This document shows positions 18,996 to 28,330 of a DNA stretch of 64,000 nucleotides, piece after piece; within the stretch, counting starts at the first letter, position 1; each line of letters starts with the position of its first letter. The translations under genes and the position numbers were made by a program. The notes below the pieces were generated by a model. It was given only the letters and a program-made list of their open reading frames with translations. It did not search any database and was not told the DNA's origin. The DNA comes from Hyphococcus flavus (lineage in GTDB: Bacteria > Pseudomonadota > Alphaproteobacteria > Caulobacterales > Parvularculaceae), in assembly GCF_028748065.1 (NCBI RefSeq), contig NZ_CP118166.1, positions 1,069,501 to 1,133,500 on the forward strand. Direction: 5' to 3'.

Positions 18996-19928
18996 ATGAC
19001 TGACGAAGCGTACCCTGAAGATCTAATTGTGCCCTTTCAAGTGGCCGATACCGCTGTGCGCGGACGAATTGTCAGGCTCGCCGGCGCCATAGATGACATC
19101 CTGGACGCGCACGCATTTCCTGATCCCGTTTCCGAACTCGTTGGTGAAACAGTCGCGCTCGTCGCCATGATGGGCGCAGCGCTGAAATTTGACGGAAAAC
19201 TGATTTTTCAAGCGCAGGGTGACGGCATTACACCGCTCGTCGTTGCTGATTATTCCGCCAACGGCACAGTACGGGCAACCGCAAAGGTCAATGATGCGGC
19301 CGTTGCGTTAAACACGGCAACACCCCGCCAGCTTCTCGGCGCCGGATCGATCGTGATGACCATAGATCAAGGATCGGACATGGACCGCTACCAGGGCGTC
19401 ACGCCAATCGAAGGGGAAACGCTTGCGGAAGCGGCAGTCGCTTACTTTGATCAGTCCGAACAGATCCCTACAGCCATAAAACTTGCAGTCGGGAAGGTAT
19501 CGAAACCCGGCGAATCTGAAACCTGGCGCGCCGGCGGTGTGATGGCGCAATTTGTTCCTGGCGAAGGCGGGATCAGGGAACGTGGCGAAGCCGCCCTGCA
19601 AACCGCTGACGAGCGCGAAATCTGGGATCGTGCCGCTGCCTTTCTCGAAACAGTGCAAGCAGATGAACTGCTGGATCCTTCCATTAGTGCCGAGACTTTA
19701 CTCTATAGGCTGTTTCACGAGGATGGTGTTCGCGTTTTTGACCCGCTGCCGGTACGCCATGAATGCAGTTGCAATCAGGAAAAAATCACCGCCGTCTTGT
19801 CGAGATATTCGAAGGAAGACTTAAGCGACATGGTGGAGGACGGCGCCATTACGGTTTCTTGTGAGTTCTGCCGCAAAGATTATAAATTCTCCCCTGATGG
19901 CGCACCACAAGCGGACCAACATCGATGA
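18996..19928 (+). CDS. hslO: Redox-regulated chaperone Hsp33
   Basis: 310 residues. The C-terminal zinc switch reads HECSCNQ ... SCEFCRKDY, i.e. C-x-C then C-x2-C about 30 residues later, the defining Hsp33 motif. The N-terminal domain has LVGETVALVAMMGAALKFDGKL and LLGAGSIVMTID. Under oxidative stress the cysteines form disulfides, release zinc and activate a holdase for unfolding proteins. Its ATG follows directly on the permease stop (TAGATGAC), and its own stop overlaps ppk2 by 4 bp, so the three genes are probably co-transcribed. Confidence 0.95.
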   Translation: MTDEAYPEDLIVPFQVADTAVRGRIVRLAGAIDDILDAHAFPDPVSELVGETVALVAMMGAALKFDGKLIFQAQGDGITPLVVADYSANGTVRATAKVNDAAVALNTATPRQLLGAGSIVMTIDQGSDMDRYQGVTPIEGETLAEAAVAYFDQSEQIPTAIKLAVGKVSKPGESETWRAGGVMAQFVPGEGGIRERGEAALQTADEREIWDRAAAFLETVQADELLDPSISAETLLYRLFHEDGVRVFDPLPVRHECSCNQEKITAVLSRYSKEDLSDMVEDGAITVSCEFCRKDYKFSPDGAPQADQHR

Positions 19929-20716
19929 AAAAGAAACGCTTCAAAAAAGAATTGGAAGACCTTGAGTTTGAGCTCGCAAAACTCCAGGAAACGGTTTCCC
20001 GAAAAGGGTTGAAGCTCGCCATTGTCTTTGAGGGGCGCGATGCAGCAGGCAAGGGCGGCGCCATAAAAACCATCATGCGCCGTATGAATGCGCGCATCTG
20101 GCGCATCGCCGCTTTACCCAAACCATCCGATCGCGAACGCACGCAATGGTATTTCGAACGCTATGTTGCGCACCTGCCGGCGGGCGGAGAAATCGTTCTT
20201 TTTGACCGCTCATGGTACAATCGAGCCGTGATTGAACCGGTGATGGGTTTTTGCTCGCCGGAAGAACATGAAACTTTCATGCGCGAAGTTCCCATGTTTG
20301 AAAAGATGCTTATCGACAGCGGCTTGATCCTCATAAAATTCTGGATCCACGTTTCGCCCGAGGAACAGGAAGCGCGCTTTCAGGATCGCGCTACCGATCC
20401 GCGCAAACGCTGGAAACTTTCACCGATTGACTTGAAAGCCCGAGATCTGTGGATCGAGTTCACGCGTTATCGTGACAAAATGTTTGAACGAACTTCCACG
20501 CAAGACGCGCCATGGCTTGTGGTTGATGGTAACGACAAGGAAAAAGCGCGGCTCAATATTATCCGGGCGATCCTCGACCGCGTTCCTTACGAATTCAACA
20601 AAGACGCTTTTGATCCTATAACACTGCCGCCGCGCCCGAAGATTGAAGATAGTGACTATAAAGAACCGGCTCTTGACGCCCTTAATTGTGTCAAAGATTA
20701 CTATCCGGACAGCTAA
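19925..20716 (+). CDS. ppk2: Polyphosphate kinase 2
   Basis: 263 residues of the PPK2 family, single domain. Walker A is FEGRDAAGKGGAIK, followed by the lid and Walker B elements VLFDRSWYNRA, EHETFMREVPMFEK and RATDPRKRWKLSPIDLKAR. PPK2 enzymes phosphorylate nucleoside mono- or diphosphates from polyphosphate. Overlap with hslO by 4 bp (ATGA) ties it to the stress chaperone; polyphosphate is itself a known chaperone in oxidative stress, so the pairing makes sense, as does the Pho cluster close by. That link is inference. Confidence 0.95.
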   Translation: MKKKRFKKELEDLEFELAKLQETVSRKGLKLAIVFEGRDAAGKGGAIKTIMRRMNARIWRIAALPKPSDRERTQWYFERYVAHLPAGGEIVLFDRSWYNRAVIEPVMGFCSPEEHETFMREVPMFEKMLIDSGLILIKFWIHVSPEEQEARFQDRATDPRKRWKLSPIDLKARDLWIEFTRYRDKMFERTSTQDAPWLVVDGNDKEKARLNIIRAILDRVPYEFNKDAFDPITLPPRPKIEDSDYKEPALDALNCVKDYYPDS

Positions 20717-20786
20717 ACAGGCGCTTTTCCCAACTTGGAACCAATTCCATTGCCTTCTGTTACCTTAAAAACAGGAGGACTATGTC

Positions 20787-21260
20787 ATGAAAGCGAAAGC
20801 AATGATTGCTGCGCTAGCATTGGCCACTGCAGGCTGTGCAACAGGCGCTTATGGGCCCGTATATGAACGCGCAAGCTCACAATATGATGACGGGTATTCT
20901 GAAACGCGCATCGACGACAATCGTTACCGCGTACAATATCGCGTTGACAATGGTGACTTACGCCTCGCTCAGGACTGGGCGTTGCGCCGCGCTGCTGAAC
21001 TAACACTCAGCCAGCGCTATGACTGGTTTCAGGTCATCAGCCGTAACCGCATGTTCCGCGATGATGACTTTGATCGTTATGAGTCTTTCCGTACATACAA
21101 CGACCGATATAACGATTACCCACGATATGACTCCCGCTATGACGATGAAGCAGTCGCAGTCGTTGAGATTGTGATGGGCAACAACCCGCCGCCGCGAAGC
21201 GCCAGCGTTTACGACGCACGTGATGCGCTGGATTACACCCGCGGACGGACACGATATTAA
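20787..21260 (+). CDS. Tyr/Asp/Arg-rich lipoprotein, CC0125/CC1285-like
   Basis: 157 residues with a lipoprotein signal (ALATAGC, Cys17 or nearby). The middle segment YRVQYRVDNGDLRLAQDWALRRAAELTLSQRYDWFQV resembles small alphaproteobacterial outer-membrane lipoproteins of the CC0125/CC1285 kind. The C-terminal half is crowded with Y, D and R (FDRYESFRTYNDRYNDYPRY). An excellent AGGAGG ribosome site 9 bp upstream fixes the start. Function unknown. Confidence 0.85.
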   Translation: MKAKAMIAALALATAGCATGAYGPVYERASSQYDDGYSETRIDDNRYRVQYRVDNGDLRLAQDWALRRAAELTLSQRYDWFQVISRNRMFRDDDFDRYESFRTYNDRYNDYPRYDSRYDDEAVAVVEIVMGNNPPPRSASVYDARDALDYTRGRTRY

Positions 21261-21276
21261 CTTTCCAACCAGTGAG

Positions 21277-22071
21277 TCAAAGTTCGGGAGCGTGCGGATT
21301 TTTGCTCGCGCGCTCCCACATTTTTACATCGCGCATCCAGCGCCCGTACCCGGACACCATAGCGAGCGCAAAACCATAGACGCCGCCGCGAAAATATTGC
21401 TGCAGAAAATACTTCTTTGAAAAATATACAGGCAGGCCGAATAGAATTCTCAAGGCGAGATACGGTTTCGATTTTAACGGCAGGGCTTGTGCACGCACTG
21501 AGGAATTGCGGTTCACCTTGGCAATGAATTGCTCTGCGCCGGTAAAAGCGTGGTGCAGAATCGGCTCATTTAACCTGCCCAAATTAACGCCCGATGGAAT
21601 ATCGAATTGATCCCAAGCTTTATGCGACGGCGCACGAACGACGCGGCGATCGTAAAGTTTATGGCGCTTCTGCAGACCGAAATCACGCCAGGGCCTGCCC
21701 ACCGGGGGCGCCAGCGCCAATGGCGTCATATAGATTTTTTGTTCCGGCTCGCCATTACGGAACTTCGCGGCAATCTCCGCAGCTAATGCCGAAGAGATAA
21801 GCTCGTCGGCGTCAAGATCTAACAGCCAGTCATTGGCGCAAGCATCTTCCGCCAGCCGTTTTTGATGACCGTTGCCAAGCCATTCATGATGGATAACCCG
21901 CGCGCCGGCGTCTTCTGCGATCTCAATCGTCCGGTCCGTCGAGCCGGAATCGATGACGATGACTTCCTGTACGACCTGCAACGCAGCGCGCACTACCTCA
22001 CCGATCATCCGCTCTTCATTGAGGGTGCGAATATAGGCGGAAATAGGAGGTTTCAAATTAGAAGCAGTCAT
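21277..22071 (-). CDS. Family 2 glycosyltransferase, WaaE/LPS core type
   Basis: 264 residues. The GT-A fold is shown by ISAYIRTLNEERMI, VIVIDSGSTDRT and LDLDADELIS (the DxD-like metal site), with a HHEWLGNGHQKRLAEDACANDW stretch typical of the WaaE/KdtX and LpsA group that adds beta-linked glucose to the LPS inner core. A hydrophobic C-terminal region with a basic patch (RILFGLPVYFSKKYFLQ) suggests membrane association. It stands alone between convergent and tandem neighbours, so the acceptor cannot be deduced from context. Confidence 0.9.
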   Translation of the reverse strand: MTASNLKPPISAYIRTLNEERMIGEVVRAALQVVQEVIVIDSGSTDRTIEIAEDAGARVIHHEWLGNGHQKRLAEDACANDWLLDLDADELISSALAAEIAAKFRNGEPEQKIYMTPLALAPPVGRPWRDFGLQKRHKLYDRRVVRAPSHKAWDQFDIPSGVNLGRLNEPILHHAFTGAEQFIAKVNRNSSVRAQALPLKSKPYLALRILFGLPVYFSKKYFLQQYFRGGVYGFALAMVSGYGRWMRDVKMWERASKNPHAPEL

Positions 22072-22115
22072 GCAATGGCAAGTAGCCTAATCCGCAGCCC
22101 GCCGGAAGGTGCTGT

Positions 22116-22940
22116 CTATTGTATGGGAAATCGCCAAACGCCATCGACCAATTCCGCATACCAACAGCGGTAATGGTTCGAAGGCGTGTCAAGCCATATG
22201 TCGCCTTCCCGTTTTGGCCAGTCCGAGTCTGCGCACTCCTCAACTAAACAAATGCACGCCCCTCCGACAGCATCGATCTCGGCACCGTCAAGCATTTCTG
22301 AGTCTGCACGGTATGTATATACGAAATCAGGCAAAATGTTTTCCTCATCAAAGACTGAAGATTGCTCTTGAAACGCTTCGCTTATGGCCGAGACAGTTTC
22401 ATCGTCTGGAATTCCCAACGGATCGATACCGTAAGCATTAATGACACCACCAACGGTCGGTCGACGGAAATGTGTCTTGATTATTCTTGCTTGCTCAAGC
22501 TCCGACGCACGATCAGTGCACATAACAATAATATCATCTTGCAAAGAAGTACCTGTGCATGATGCATCATACACTGCTTCTATGGTGGATGTCGTAAACC
22601 TAGCCAGTGTTTCATAAGCGCCTTCAACAGAGAAATGAGCCCCATACGCATACTGAGCAAATCTTTCTGGGGCCATCCTCTCCTGATCACTGTGGAAAGA
22701 AACTCGCATGCAGTGACTACCAGGATCGCCAGGTTTGCTAACGTGTTCTTCCCTTTCACAAAACTCGCACGTATATGAAATACACTCATCAAAGGTGCCA
22801 GTAACCCGCACAACCTTGCCGTCCCATGTCCGGGGATTTTTCTGAATTTCAGAAATTGACGTTTCTATGGGCCCAGAGACCTGCGGCGTAACGCAGGCCC
22901 CCGAGGCGAAGAGCATGACAAAGAAAGTGGCTTTTTTCAT
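22116..22940 (-). CDS. Hypothetical lipoprotein with N-terminal OB-fold-like segment
   Basis: Not recognised as a named family. About 274 residues starting MKKATFFVML with a lipobox ASGAC, so membrane-anchored. Residues 30-130 contain NPRTWDGKVVRVTGTFDEC, a pattern seen in tRNA_anti-like/OB-fold exported proteins, and a cysteine cluster CEFCEREEH. The second half ends with an acidic, Trp-rich region (WLDTPSNHYRCWYAELVDGVW). Base composition is somewhat more AT-rich than its neighbours. It lies 20 bp after the DUF885 gene on the same strand. Confidence 0.7.
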   Translation of the reverse strand: MKKATFFVMLFASGACVTPQVSGPIETSISEIQKNPRTWDGKVVRVTGTFDECISYTCEFCEREEHVSKPGDPGSHCMRVSFHSDQERMAPERFAQYAYGAHFSVEGAYETLARFTTSTIEAVYDASCTGTSLQDDIIVMCTDRASELEQARIIKTHFRRPTVGGVINAYGIDPLGIPDDETVSAISEAFQEQSSVFDEENILPDFVYTYRADSEMLDGAEIDAVGGACICLVEECADSDWPKREGDIWLDTPSNHYRCWYAELVDGVWRFPIQ

Positions 22941-22960
22941 TCGCAGTAACGCTTCAATTG

Positions 22961-24826
22961 TTAACCAGCCCGCACCTCCGTGATCCACGCATTCACAGTC
23001 TCTTCAAGGATGGCCATCGGCACTGGACCGTCTTTCAGAATAACGTCATGAAATGCACGAATGTCGAAATTATCGCCAAGCGCCGCTTCGGCGCGCCCGC
23101 GAAGTTCAAGAATTTTTATCATGCCTATCTTATACGCTGTCGCTTGACCGGGCATGACTACATATCGCTCAATCGCATTGATGCAGTCCCCTTCGGGGTT
23201 GGGCGTGTTTTCGAGAAGATAATCAATCGCCTCTTCGCGAGTCCATTTTTTATGATGTATGCCTGTATCAACGACGAGTCGCGCTGCCCGCCAAAGCTCC
23301 ATGGCAAGGCGTCCAAAGTCCGAATATGGATCTTCGTAAAGCCCCATTTCCTTTGGGATAAACTCTGAATAAAGCCCCCACCCTTCGGAATAAGCAGTGA
23401 ACCCGCCAAATTTCCTGAAGCTCGGGACATCTTCCAGCTCCTGAGCAATTGCGATCTGCATATGATGGCCCGGAATGCCTTCGTGATAGGCGAGCGCTTC
23501 CATCTGATATGTCGGCATGTTCGCGGTGTTGTAGAGATTGGCGTAGAAGATGCCTGGGCGAGAGCCGTTCGGCGCAGGACGCTGATAGAAACCTTTGCCG
23601 GCAGCTTGCTCGCGGAATGGTTCAACACGGCGCACTTCCAACTCGGCCTTTGGGAAAGTGTAGAAAAGCTCATCGAGTCGCTCGCGCATATTATCGATAA
23701 TCGCCGTCGCTTCCGCGAGATAAGCTGCCCTGCCTTCGTCCGTGTTGGGATAAGAAAACCGACCGTCCGGATCGGTTCTGAGATAAACAAAGAAGTCCTG
23801 AAGGCTGCCTTCAAAACCGACGTTTTCCTTGATGGCGTTCATTTCAGCATGGATGCGATCGATTTCCGACAGACCGAGATTGTGTATCTCCTCGGCGCCC
23901 ATATTCGTTGTCGTCATCGCCTCTAGCTGAAGCGCGTAATATTCGTCGCCGTCTGGCAATTTCCAAGCACCGTCATCATTGGAGACTATCGCCGTCTGCT
24001 CTTCAAACATAGCGATGAGGGATTCGTAGGCAGGCTTTACGGAATTTTCCAGCGCCGCAACACCACGCACCATGAGGGCTTCTTTTTCCTCGTCCGAAAT
24101 ATCAAGGCCGCCGATTTTTCTCTCAAGATCAGCCATCATCGCTGACGGCTCAGTGCTGTCATCAAACGGCGCTCCGGAAATAATATTCCGTGAAGTGACG
24201 ATCATCTTTTCAAAAGACCATTTAGGAGGAAATATGCCGTCTTCATATTGCTGCCGGGCGATGCCCTCGTGCTGCGCTAAATATTCCTGAACCCCTTCCA
24301 GTCTTGCGATATAGGCCTGCGCATCTTCGAGACTATCGACCCGGTGATTATTCGCCATGAAGGTAGGTACGCTCGTGTGTGGCCCGCGGAAGTGGCTGAA
24401 CTGGTACCAATGATTGCGGAAGGGAAAGCGGCGATCGGCCATCTCACCCTCATACTCCGCGAGACGATAAGAGAGCTGCGCCGAAGGATCGAGGTTTTCT
24501 ATATCAAAACGTTGACGCATTTCCGCCAGCGCCGCCATTTCCAGGCGGTGCGATTCCTGCTCGAATTCGTCTGTCGCCGTGTTCCACTGATCATAATTTG
24601 TCTTTCGCCCAAGGAACGTTTGGGTCTGGGGCGAGCGCGCCACCTGCCGTTCAAACTCATCTTCGAACCATTGATTGATGGCTTGGCTCTGGTTCTCACC
24701 AGCTTCCTCCTCTGACGGCGTGACGGGAGTGTTGGCGCCGGCTGTGGTGGTTCCGCTATCGCATGCCGCCGCCAGCGAAATCACCGCCGCGGACATATAA
24801 ACCAGGTTCCGTAGCGTAACGGTCAT
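22961..24826 (-). CDS. DUF885-family metallopeptidase-like lipoprotein (copy 2)
   Basis: 621 residues. The N-terminus is a lipoprotein signal (VISLAAAC, Cys22) followed by a low-complexity T/E linker, so it is anchored to a membrane. The family core is present: YHEGIPGHHMQIAIAQE, FTAYSEGWGLYSEF, MELWRAARLVVDTGIHHKKW and MPGQATAYKIGM. A good AGAAGG ribosome site precedes the ATG. It resembles the copies at 12542 and 57435 in layout, and the unknown lipoprotein gene follows it. Confidence 0.92.
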   Translation of the reverse strand: MTVTLRNLVYMSAAVISLAAACDSGTTTAGANTPVTPSEEEAGENQSQAINQWFEDEFERQVARSPQTQTFLGRKTNYDQWNTATDEFEQESHRLEMAALAEMRQRFDIENLDPSAQLSYRLAEYEGEMADRRFPFRNHWYQFSHFRGPHTSVPTFMANNHRVDSLEDAQAYIARLEGVQEYLAQHEGIARQQYEDGIFPPKWSFEKMIVTSRNIISGAPFDDSTEPSAMMADLERKIGGLDISDEEKEALMVRGVAALENSVKPAYESLIAMFEEQTAIVSNDDGAWKLPDGDEYYALQLEAMTTTNMGAEEIHNLGLSEIDRIHAEMNAIKENVGFEGSLQDFFVYLRTDPDGRFSYPNTDEGRAAYLAEATAIIDNMRERLDELFYTFPKAELEVRRVEPFREQAAGKGFYQRPAPNGSRPGIFYANLYNTANMPTYQMEALAYHEGIPGHHMQIAIAQELEDVPSFRKFGGFTAYSEGWGLYSEFIPKEMGLYEDPYSDFGRLAMELWRAARLVVDTGIHHKKWTREEAIDYLLENTPNPEGDCINAIERYVVMPGQATAYKIGMIKILELRGRAEAALGDNFDIRAFHDVILKDGPVPMAILEETVNAWITEVRAG

Positions 24827-25059
24827 ATTACCTTCTCCGTTTGTTGGATAGCTTTGCCCCGATGGCTTGCGGGCAGGCTAGGAAATTTACCGTGACACTG
24901 CAACTCTCACGATTTGGTATGTCATTGCCTCCCCGCACAACCAAGCACTCGATAACCACATTACTGTCTTGTTAGGTCATTCTGATGAGCGACCTCTAAA
25001 AGTTAGGCCTGACGTCAGCAATGACAGGCGTCTTGCCAACCCGCTATAACGTTATTCCT

Positions 25060-26466
25060 TTAGTCAAATGCGAAACTAAACGGCGCCGCAAAGCGTCTGT
25101 ATTCGTCAATTATCAAGCGCCGCTCAAGGGGCGGGTGTGCTCGCGCCGCGCAAGCCGGCCTCGAACATAACCGGCAAGTAACGCCGATCTCGGCGTGCGC
25201 CACTGCATCTGGCGTTCTGTGCTGCGCGTAGATCAATCGATCAGCATACTTACTGTCACATCCGAGCGCGACAGCGCGTTCAGCGCTCTGCGCACCAAAC
25301 CCACCCACACCGCCATGGACAGTTCGTGCAATTGAAAAATACGTGCCGCCGTCAGGTAGCTGTACGAATTGAGTGAGAATCTTGCGCGGCGTTCGAAAAG
25401 TTTGGTGTATATTCCAGATAGGGCATGAACCACCGTACCGCGCAAACGGAAAAACGCCGCCTGAGAACCGTTTTGAAACATTGCCCGCCGCATCAAAGCG
25501 CAAGAAGAAAAACGGGATGCCTTCCTCACCTGTTTTTTGCAACGTTGTTAATCGGTGGCAGACTTGCTCAAAACTGGCGCCGAAACGCCGGCCTAGCGCC
25601 TCAACATCATACTGAAGCTCTTCCGCAGATCGGCGAAACTTGCCATAGGGCAGCATGATCGCGGCGGCGTAATAATTTGCAAGCGCTGCGCGCGTTAGTC
25701 GTTTGCCGGCATCTGTTTCAAATGCAGCGCGGCTTACCGCCTCATCAAGCAATTCCTCGCCCTCAAGCAGAGCAAGTTGCAACGACAGTTGAAACACACG
25801 ACTTGCATGATCCAGTAACTCAGAAACCATGACCTGCTTTCGGTGGCGGTCATTTCTTCTGTAGGCGCCAACCATGATGTCGTCAGGAAGAACGCGAACC
25901 TTCAGACCGTGCCGATCCTGAAACCGTTGGGCCAGCGCTTCATATTGGCCGGTTTTTTTTGCGCCCAGCGCGATAGCGGTTTCCTCACCAGCCTGATCCA
26001 GTGCGGGAAAGTAATTCCGTTCTCGGCTAATGAATTCACGCGCCTCTTCCAGCGGGTCATTTGCAACATCGCCGCCCGCCCGCGCCTCCATGACAGCGTT
26101 TTGACTCGCGCGATATGCACCGTATAGGGCTGCGACCGCATCCCCAAGCGCAGGGTTCGTCGCTGTCAGGTCACGAATATCTTCGCGTTCGATTGAAAAG
26201 TTTGAAAAAACCGGATCGCCAAGGGCGGCCTGAAGTTGCGAAACGGTCCGATCCTCAGCGCCCGCGAAAGCGGCAATTTCGATGTCATAGATTTCCGCCA
26301 GGCGGATCAGCAGTTCCGCAGACAAAGGACGGTGGTTTCGCTCTATGAGCGCAATGTAGGATGCAGATACATCCAGATCTTTCGCCATAGCCGCTTGCGT
26401 TAGCCCTAGCCCGCGCCTCAACCGGCGCAACCTGGGCCCTAAAAACGTGCTTCGGTCCGTACTCAT
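25060..26466 (-). CDS. XRE-family short-chain-acyl regulator (ScfR/RamB type)
   Basis: 468 residues. The N-terminal helix-turn-helix is LRRLRRGLGLTQAAMAKDLDVSASYIALIERNHRPLS (residues about 12-48). The middle has the IrrE-like ANYYAAAIMLPYGKFRRSAE without an HExxH site, and the C-terminal DUF2083 region carries a cysteine cluster CRLCSRPAC that may bind a metal or Fe-S cofactor. RamB and related proteins control acetate and glyoxylate-shunt genes. It is divergent from aceA, which strongly suggests it regulates isocitrate lyase and itself. Confidence 0.9.
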   Translation of the reverse strand: MSTDRSTFLGPRLRRLRRGLGLTQAAMAKDLDVSASYIALIERNHRPLSAELLIRLAEIYDIEIAAFAGAEDRTVSQLQAALGDPVFSNFSIEREDIRDLTATNPALGDAVAALYGAYRASQNAVMEARAGGDVANDPLEEAREFISRERNYFPALDQAGEETAIALGAKKTGQYEALAQRFQDRHGLKVRVLPDDIMVGAYRRNDRHRKQVMVSELLDHASRVFQLSLQLALLEGEELLDEAVSRAAFETDAGKRLTRAALANYYAAAIMLPYGKFRRSAEELQYDVEALGRRFGASFEQVCHRLTTLQKTGEEGIPFFFLRFDAAGNVSKRFSGGVFPFARYGGSCPIWNIHQTFRTPRKILTQFVQLPDGGTYFSIARTVHGGVGGFGAQSAERAVALGCDSKYADRLIYAQHRTPDAVAHAEIGVTCRLCSRPACAARAHPPLERRLIIDEYRRFAAPFSFAFD

Positions 26467-26482
26467 GAATATTCTACCCGTT

Positions 26483-26523
26483 TGTAATATTCTTTACATA
26501 TTTACACTGAAAATTCGTAAATA
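26483..26523. promoter_or_regulatory. Inverted repeats in the regulator-aceA intergenic region
   Basis: Two inverted repeats sit next to each other in the AT-rich 145-bp divergent promoter region: TGTAA-N6-TTACA (26483-26498) and TATTTAC-N11-GTAAATA (26499-26523). They share the half-site TTTACA/TGTAAA and are the natural candidates for the operator of the divergent regulator. The sequence shows the symmetry; binding is inferred. Confidence 0.6.
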
Positions 26524-26611
26524 TATACACCTGCACGCTTTCGCAGCTGCGGCATCTGCTTAATCGGCATAGTTATTGGCCTAGTCACAGTTTTTAATCA
26601 GGACCAACACA

Positions 26612-28192
26612 ATGCCTTTTGAAGATTTTCCAACGACTTCTCTTCAACCTGCCAAAAGCTTTCCGGGGATTGACGCAGAGGCCGTCTCCCGCATGCGTGC
26701 GCAAAACCGCTTTCCTACCGGTCTTGATATCGCGAAATATTGCGCCAGGATCATGCGAGACGACATGGCCGCCTATGACGCCGACCCGGCCGCATACACG
26801 CAGTCCCTTGGATGCTGGCACGGATTTGTCGCTCAGCAAAAGATGATCTCCATCAAGAAACACTTTGGCGCGACCAAAGGAAGATATCTTTACCTTTCAG
26901 GCTGGATGGTTGCCGCATTGCGTTCCGAATTCGGGCCACTTCCCGACCAGTCTATGCACGAAAAAACGTCTGTGCCCGCCCTGATCGAAGAACTATACAC
27001 ATTCATTAAGCAGGCCGATGCGCGTGAGCTAGGACTTTTATTCCGAGATCTCGATGCGGCCCGCGCTGCGAACGACAGCGCGAAACAGACTGAGATTCAA
27101 AGCAAGATCGATAATTATCAGACTCATGTGGTGCCGATTATCGCCGATATCGACGCCGGTTTCGGCAACGCGGAAGCAACCTACCTTCTTGCAAAGAAAA
27201 TGATCGAAGCCGGCGCATGCGCCCTTCAGATTGAAAACCAGGTTTCGGATGAAAAACAGTGTGGCCATCAGGACGGCAAGGTTACCGTTCCACACGAAGA
27301 CTTCCTCGCGAAGATTCGCGCTTGCCGCTACGCTTTTCTCGAACTTGGCGTTGAAGACGGTGTTATCGTCGCTCGCACGGACTCACTTGGCGCCGGCCTC
27401 ACCAAACAGATCGCATACAGCGAAAAGCCGGGCGATCTTGGCGATCAGTATAATTCTTTCCTAGATTGCGACGAGGTTTCTGCCGACGACATCGGCAACG
27501 GTGACGTGCTGATCACCCGCGATGGCAAGCTGATGCGTCCAAAACGCTTGCGCTCAAACCTTTTCCAGTTCCGTAAGGGCACCGGCGAAGACCGCTGCGT
27601 TCTTGATTGCATCACCTCGCTGCAGCATGGCGCGGACCTGTTGTGGATCGAGACAGAGAAACCACACGTTGAACAGATCGCCGGGATGGTCGATCGCGTT
27701 CGCGAGGCAGTGCCGAATGCAAAGCTTGTCTACAACAACTCACCGTCATTCAACTGGACGTTGAATTTCCGCCAGCAGGTTTTCGACGCCTGGAAGCAGG
27801 ATGGAAAAGACGTCTCAGCCTATGATCGCGATAAACTGATGAGCGTTGAGTATGACGATACAGCGCTGGCGCTGGAAGCTGACAAGAAAATTCAGTCGTT
27901 CCAGCGTGACGCATCGAAGCGCGCCAGCATTTTCCATCATTTGATCACGCTGCCGACCTATCACACGGCGGCGCTTTCAACGGACAACCTCGCCAAGCGC
28001 TATTTCGGCGAAGACGCCATGCTTGGCTACGTCAAGAACGTGCAGCGCGAGGAAATCCGCCAAGCCGTCGCCTGCGTCAAACACCAGAACATGGCGGGCT
28101 CGGATATTGGCGATGATCACAAGGGGTATTTCGCCGGTGAAGCGGCCCTGAAAGCCGGCGGCAAAGACAACACAATGAACCAGTTTGGTTAA
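26612..28192 (+). CDS. aceA: Isocitrate lyase
   Basis: 526 residues, the longer bacterial isocitrate lyase type like that of Pseudomonas aeruginosa. The active-site loop reads KQCGHQDGK (Cys nucleophile) instead of the KKCGH of the E. coli-like short form, as expected for this subgroup. Other markers: IIADIDAGFGNAEATY, ALQIENQVSDE, VIVARTDSLGAGL, VYNNSPSFNW. It splits isocitrate into succinate and glyoxylate for growth on acetate or fatty acids. Malate synthase is not in the window. It has its own promoter region shared with the divergent regulator, and a terminator downstream. Confidence 0.97.
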   Translation: MPFEDFPTTSLQPAKSFPGIDAEAVSRMRAQNRFPTGLDIAKYCARIMRDDMAAYDADPAAYTQSLGCWHGFVAQQKMISIKKHFGATKGRYLYLSGWMVAALRSEFGPLPDQSMHEKTSVPALIEELYTFIKQADARELGLLFRDLDAARAANDSAKQTEIQSKIDNYQTHVVPIIADIDAGFGNAEATYLLAKKMIEAGACALQIENQVSDEKQCGHQDGKVTVPHEDFLAKIRACRYAFLELGVEDGVIVARTDSLGAGLTKQIAYSEKPGDLGDQYNSFLDCDEVSADDIGNGDVLITRDGKLMRPKRLRSNLFQFRKGTGEDRCVLDCITSLQHGADLLWIETEKPHVEQIAGMVDRVREAVPNAKLVYNNSPSFNWTLNFRQQVFDAWKQDGKDVSAYDRDKLMSVEYDDTALALEADKKIQSFQRDASKRASIFHHLITLPTYHTAALSTDNLAKRYFGEDAMLGYVKNVQREEIRQAVACVKHQNMAGSDIGDDHKGYFAGEAALKAGGKDNTMNQFG

Positions 28193-28290
28193 GACCTGGT
28201 TTGGGCGGTTAACGTCAACCATGCGTTGAACGTTTTCACCAAAACCGCTCAAGCCTTGGGCGCTTTTTACAGGGAGGAAGCGCCGCATTG

Positions 28291-28330
28291 AACGCCGCTG
28301 CAAACTTCGGTTTGTGGCGGCGTTTTTATT
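28291..28330. terminator. Bidirectional terminator between aceA and the glycerophosphodiesterase gene
   Basis: A 15-bp stem (28291-28305 with 28310-28324, two G-T pairs) closed by a TTCG tetraloop and followed by TTTTTATTTA. It lies about 100 bp after aceA and touches the stop codon of the convergent gene, so it can end both transcripts. Confidence 0.88.
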
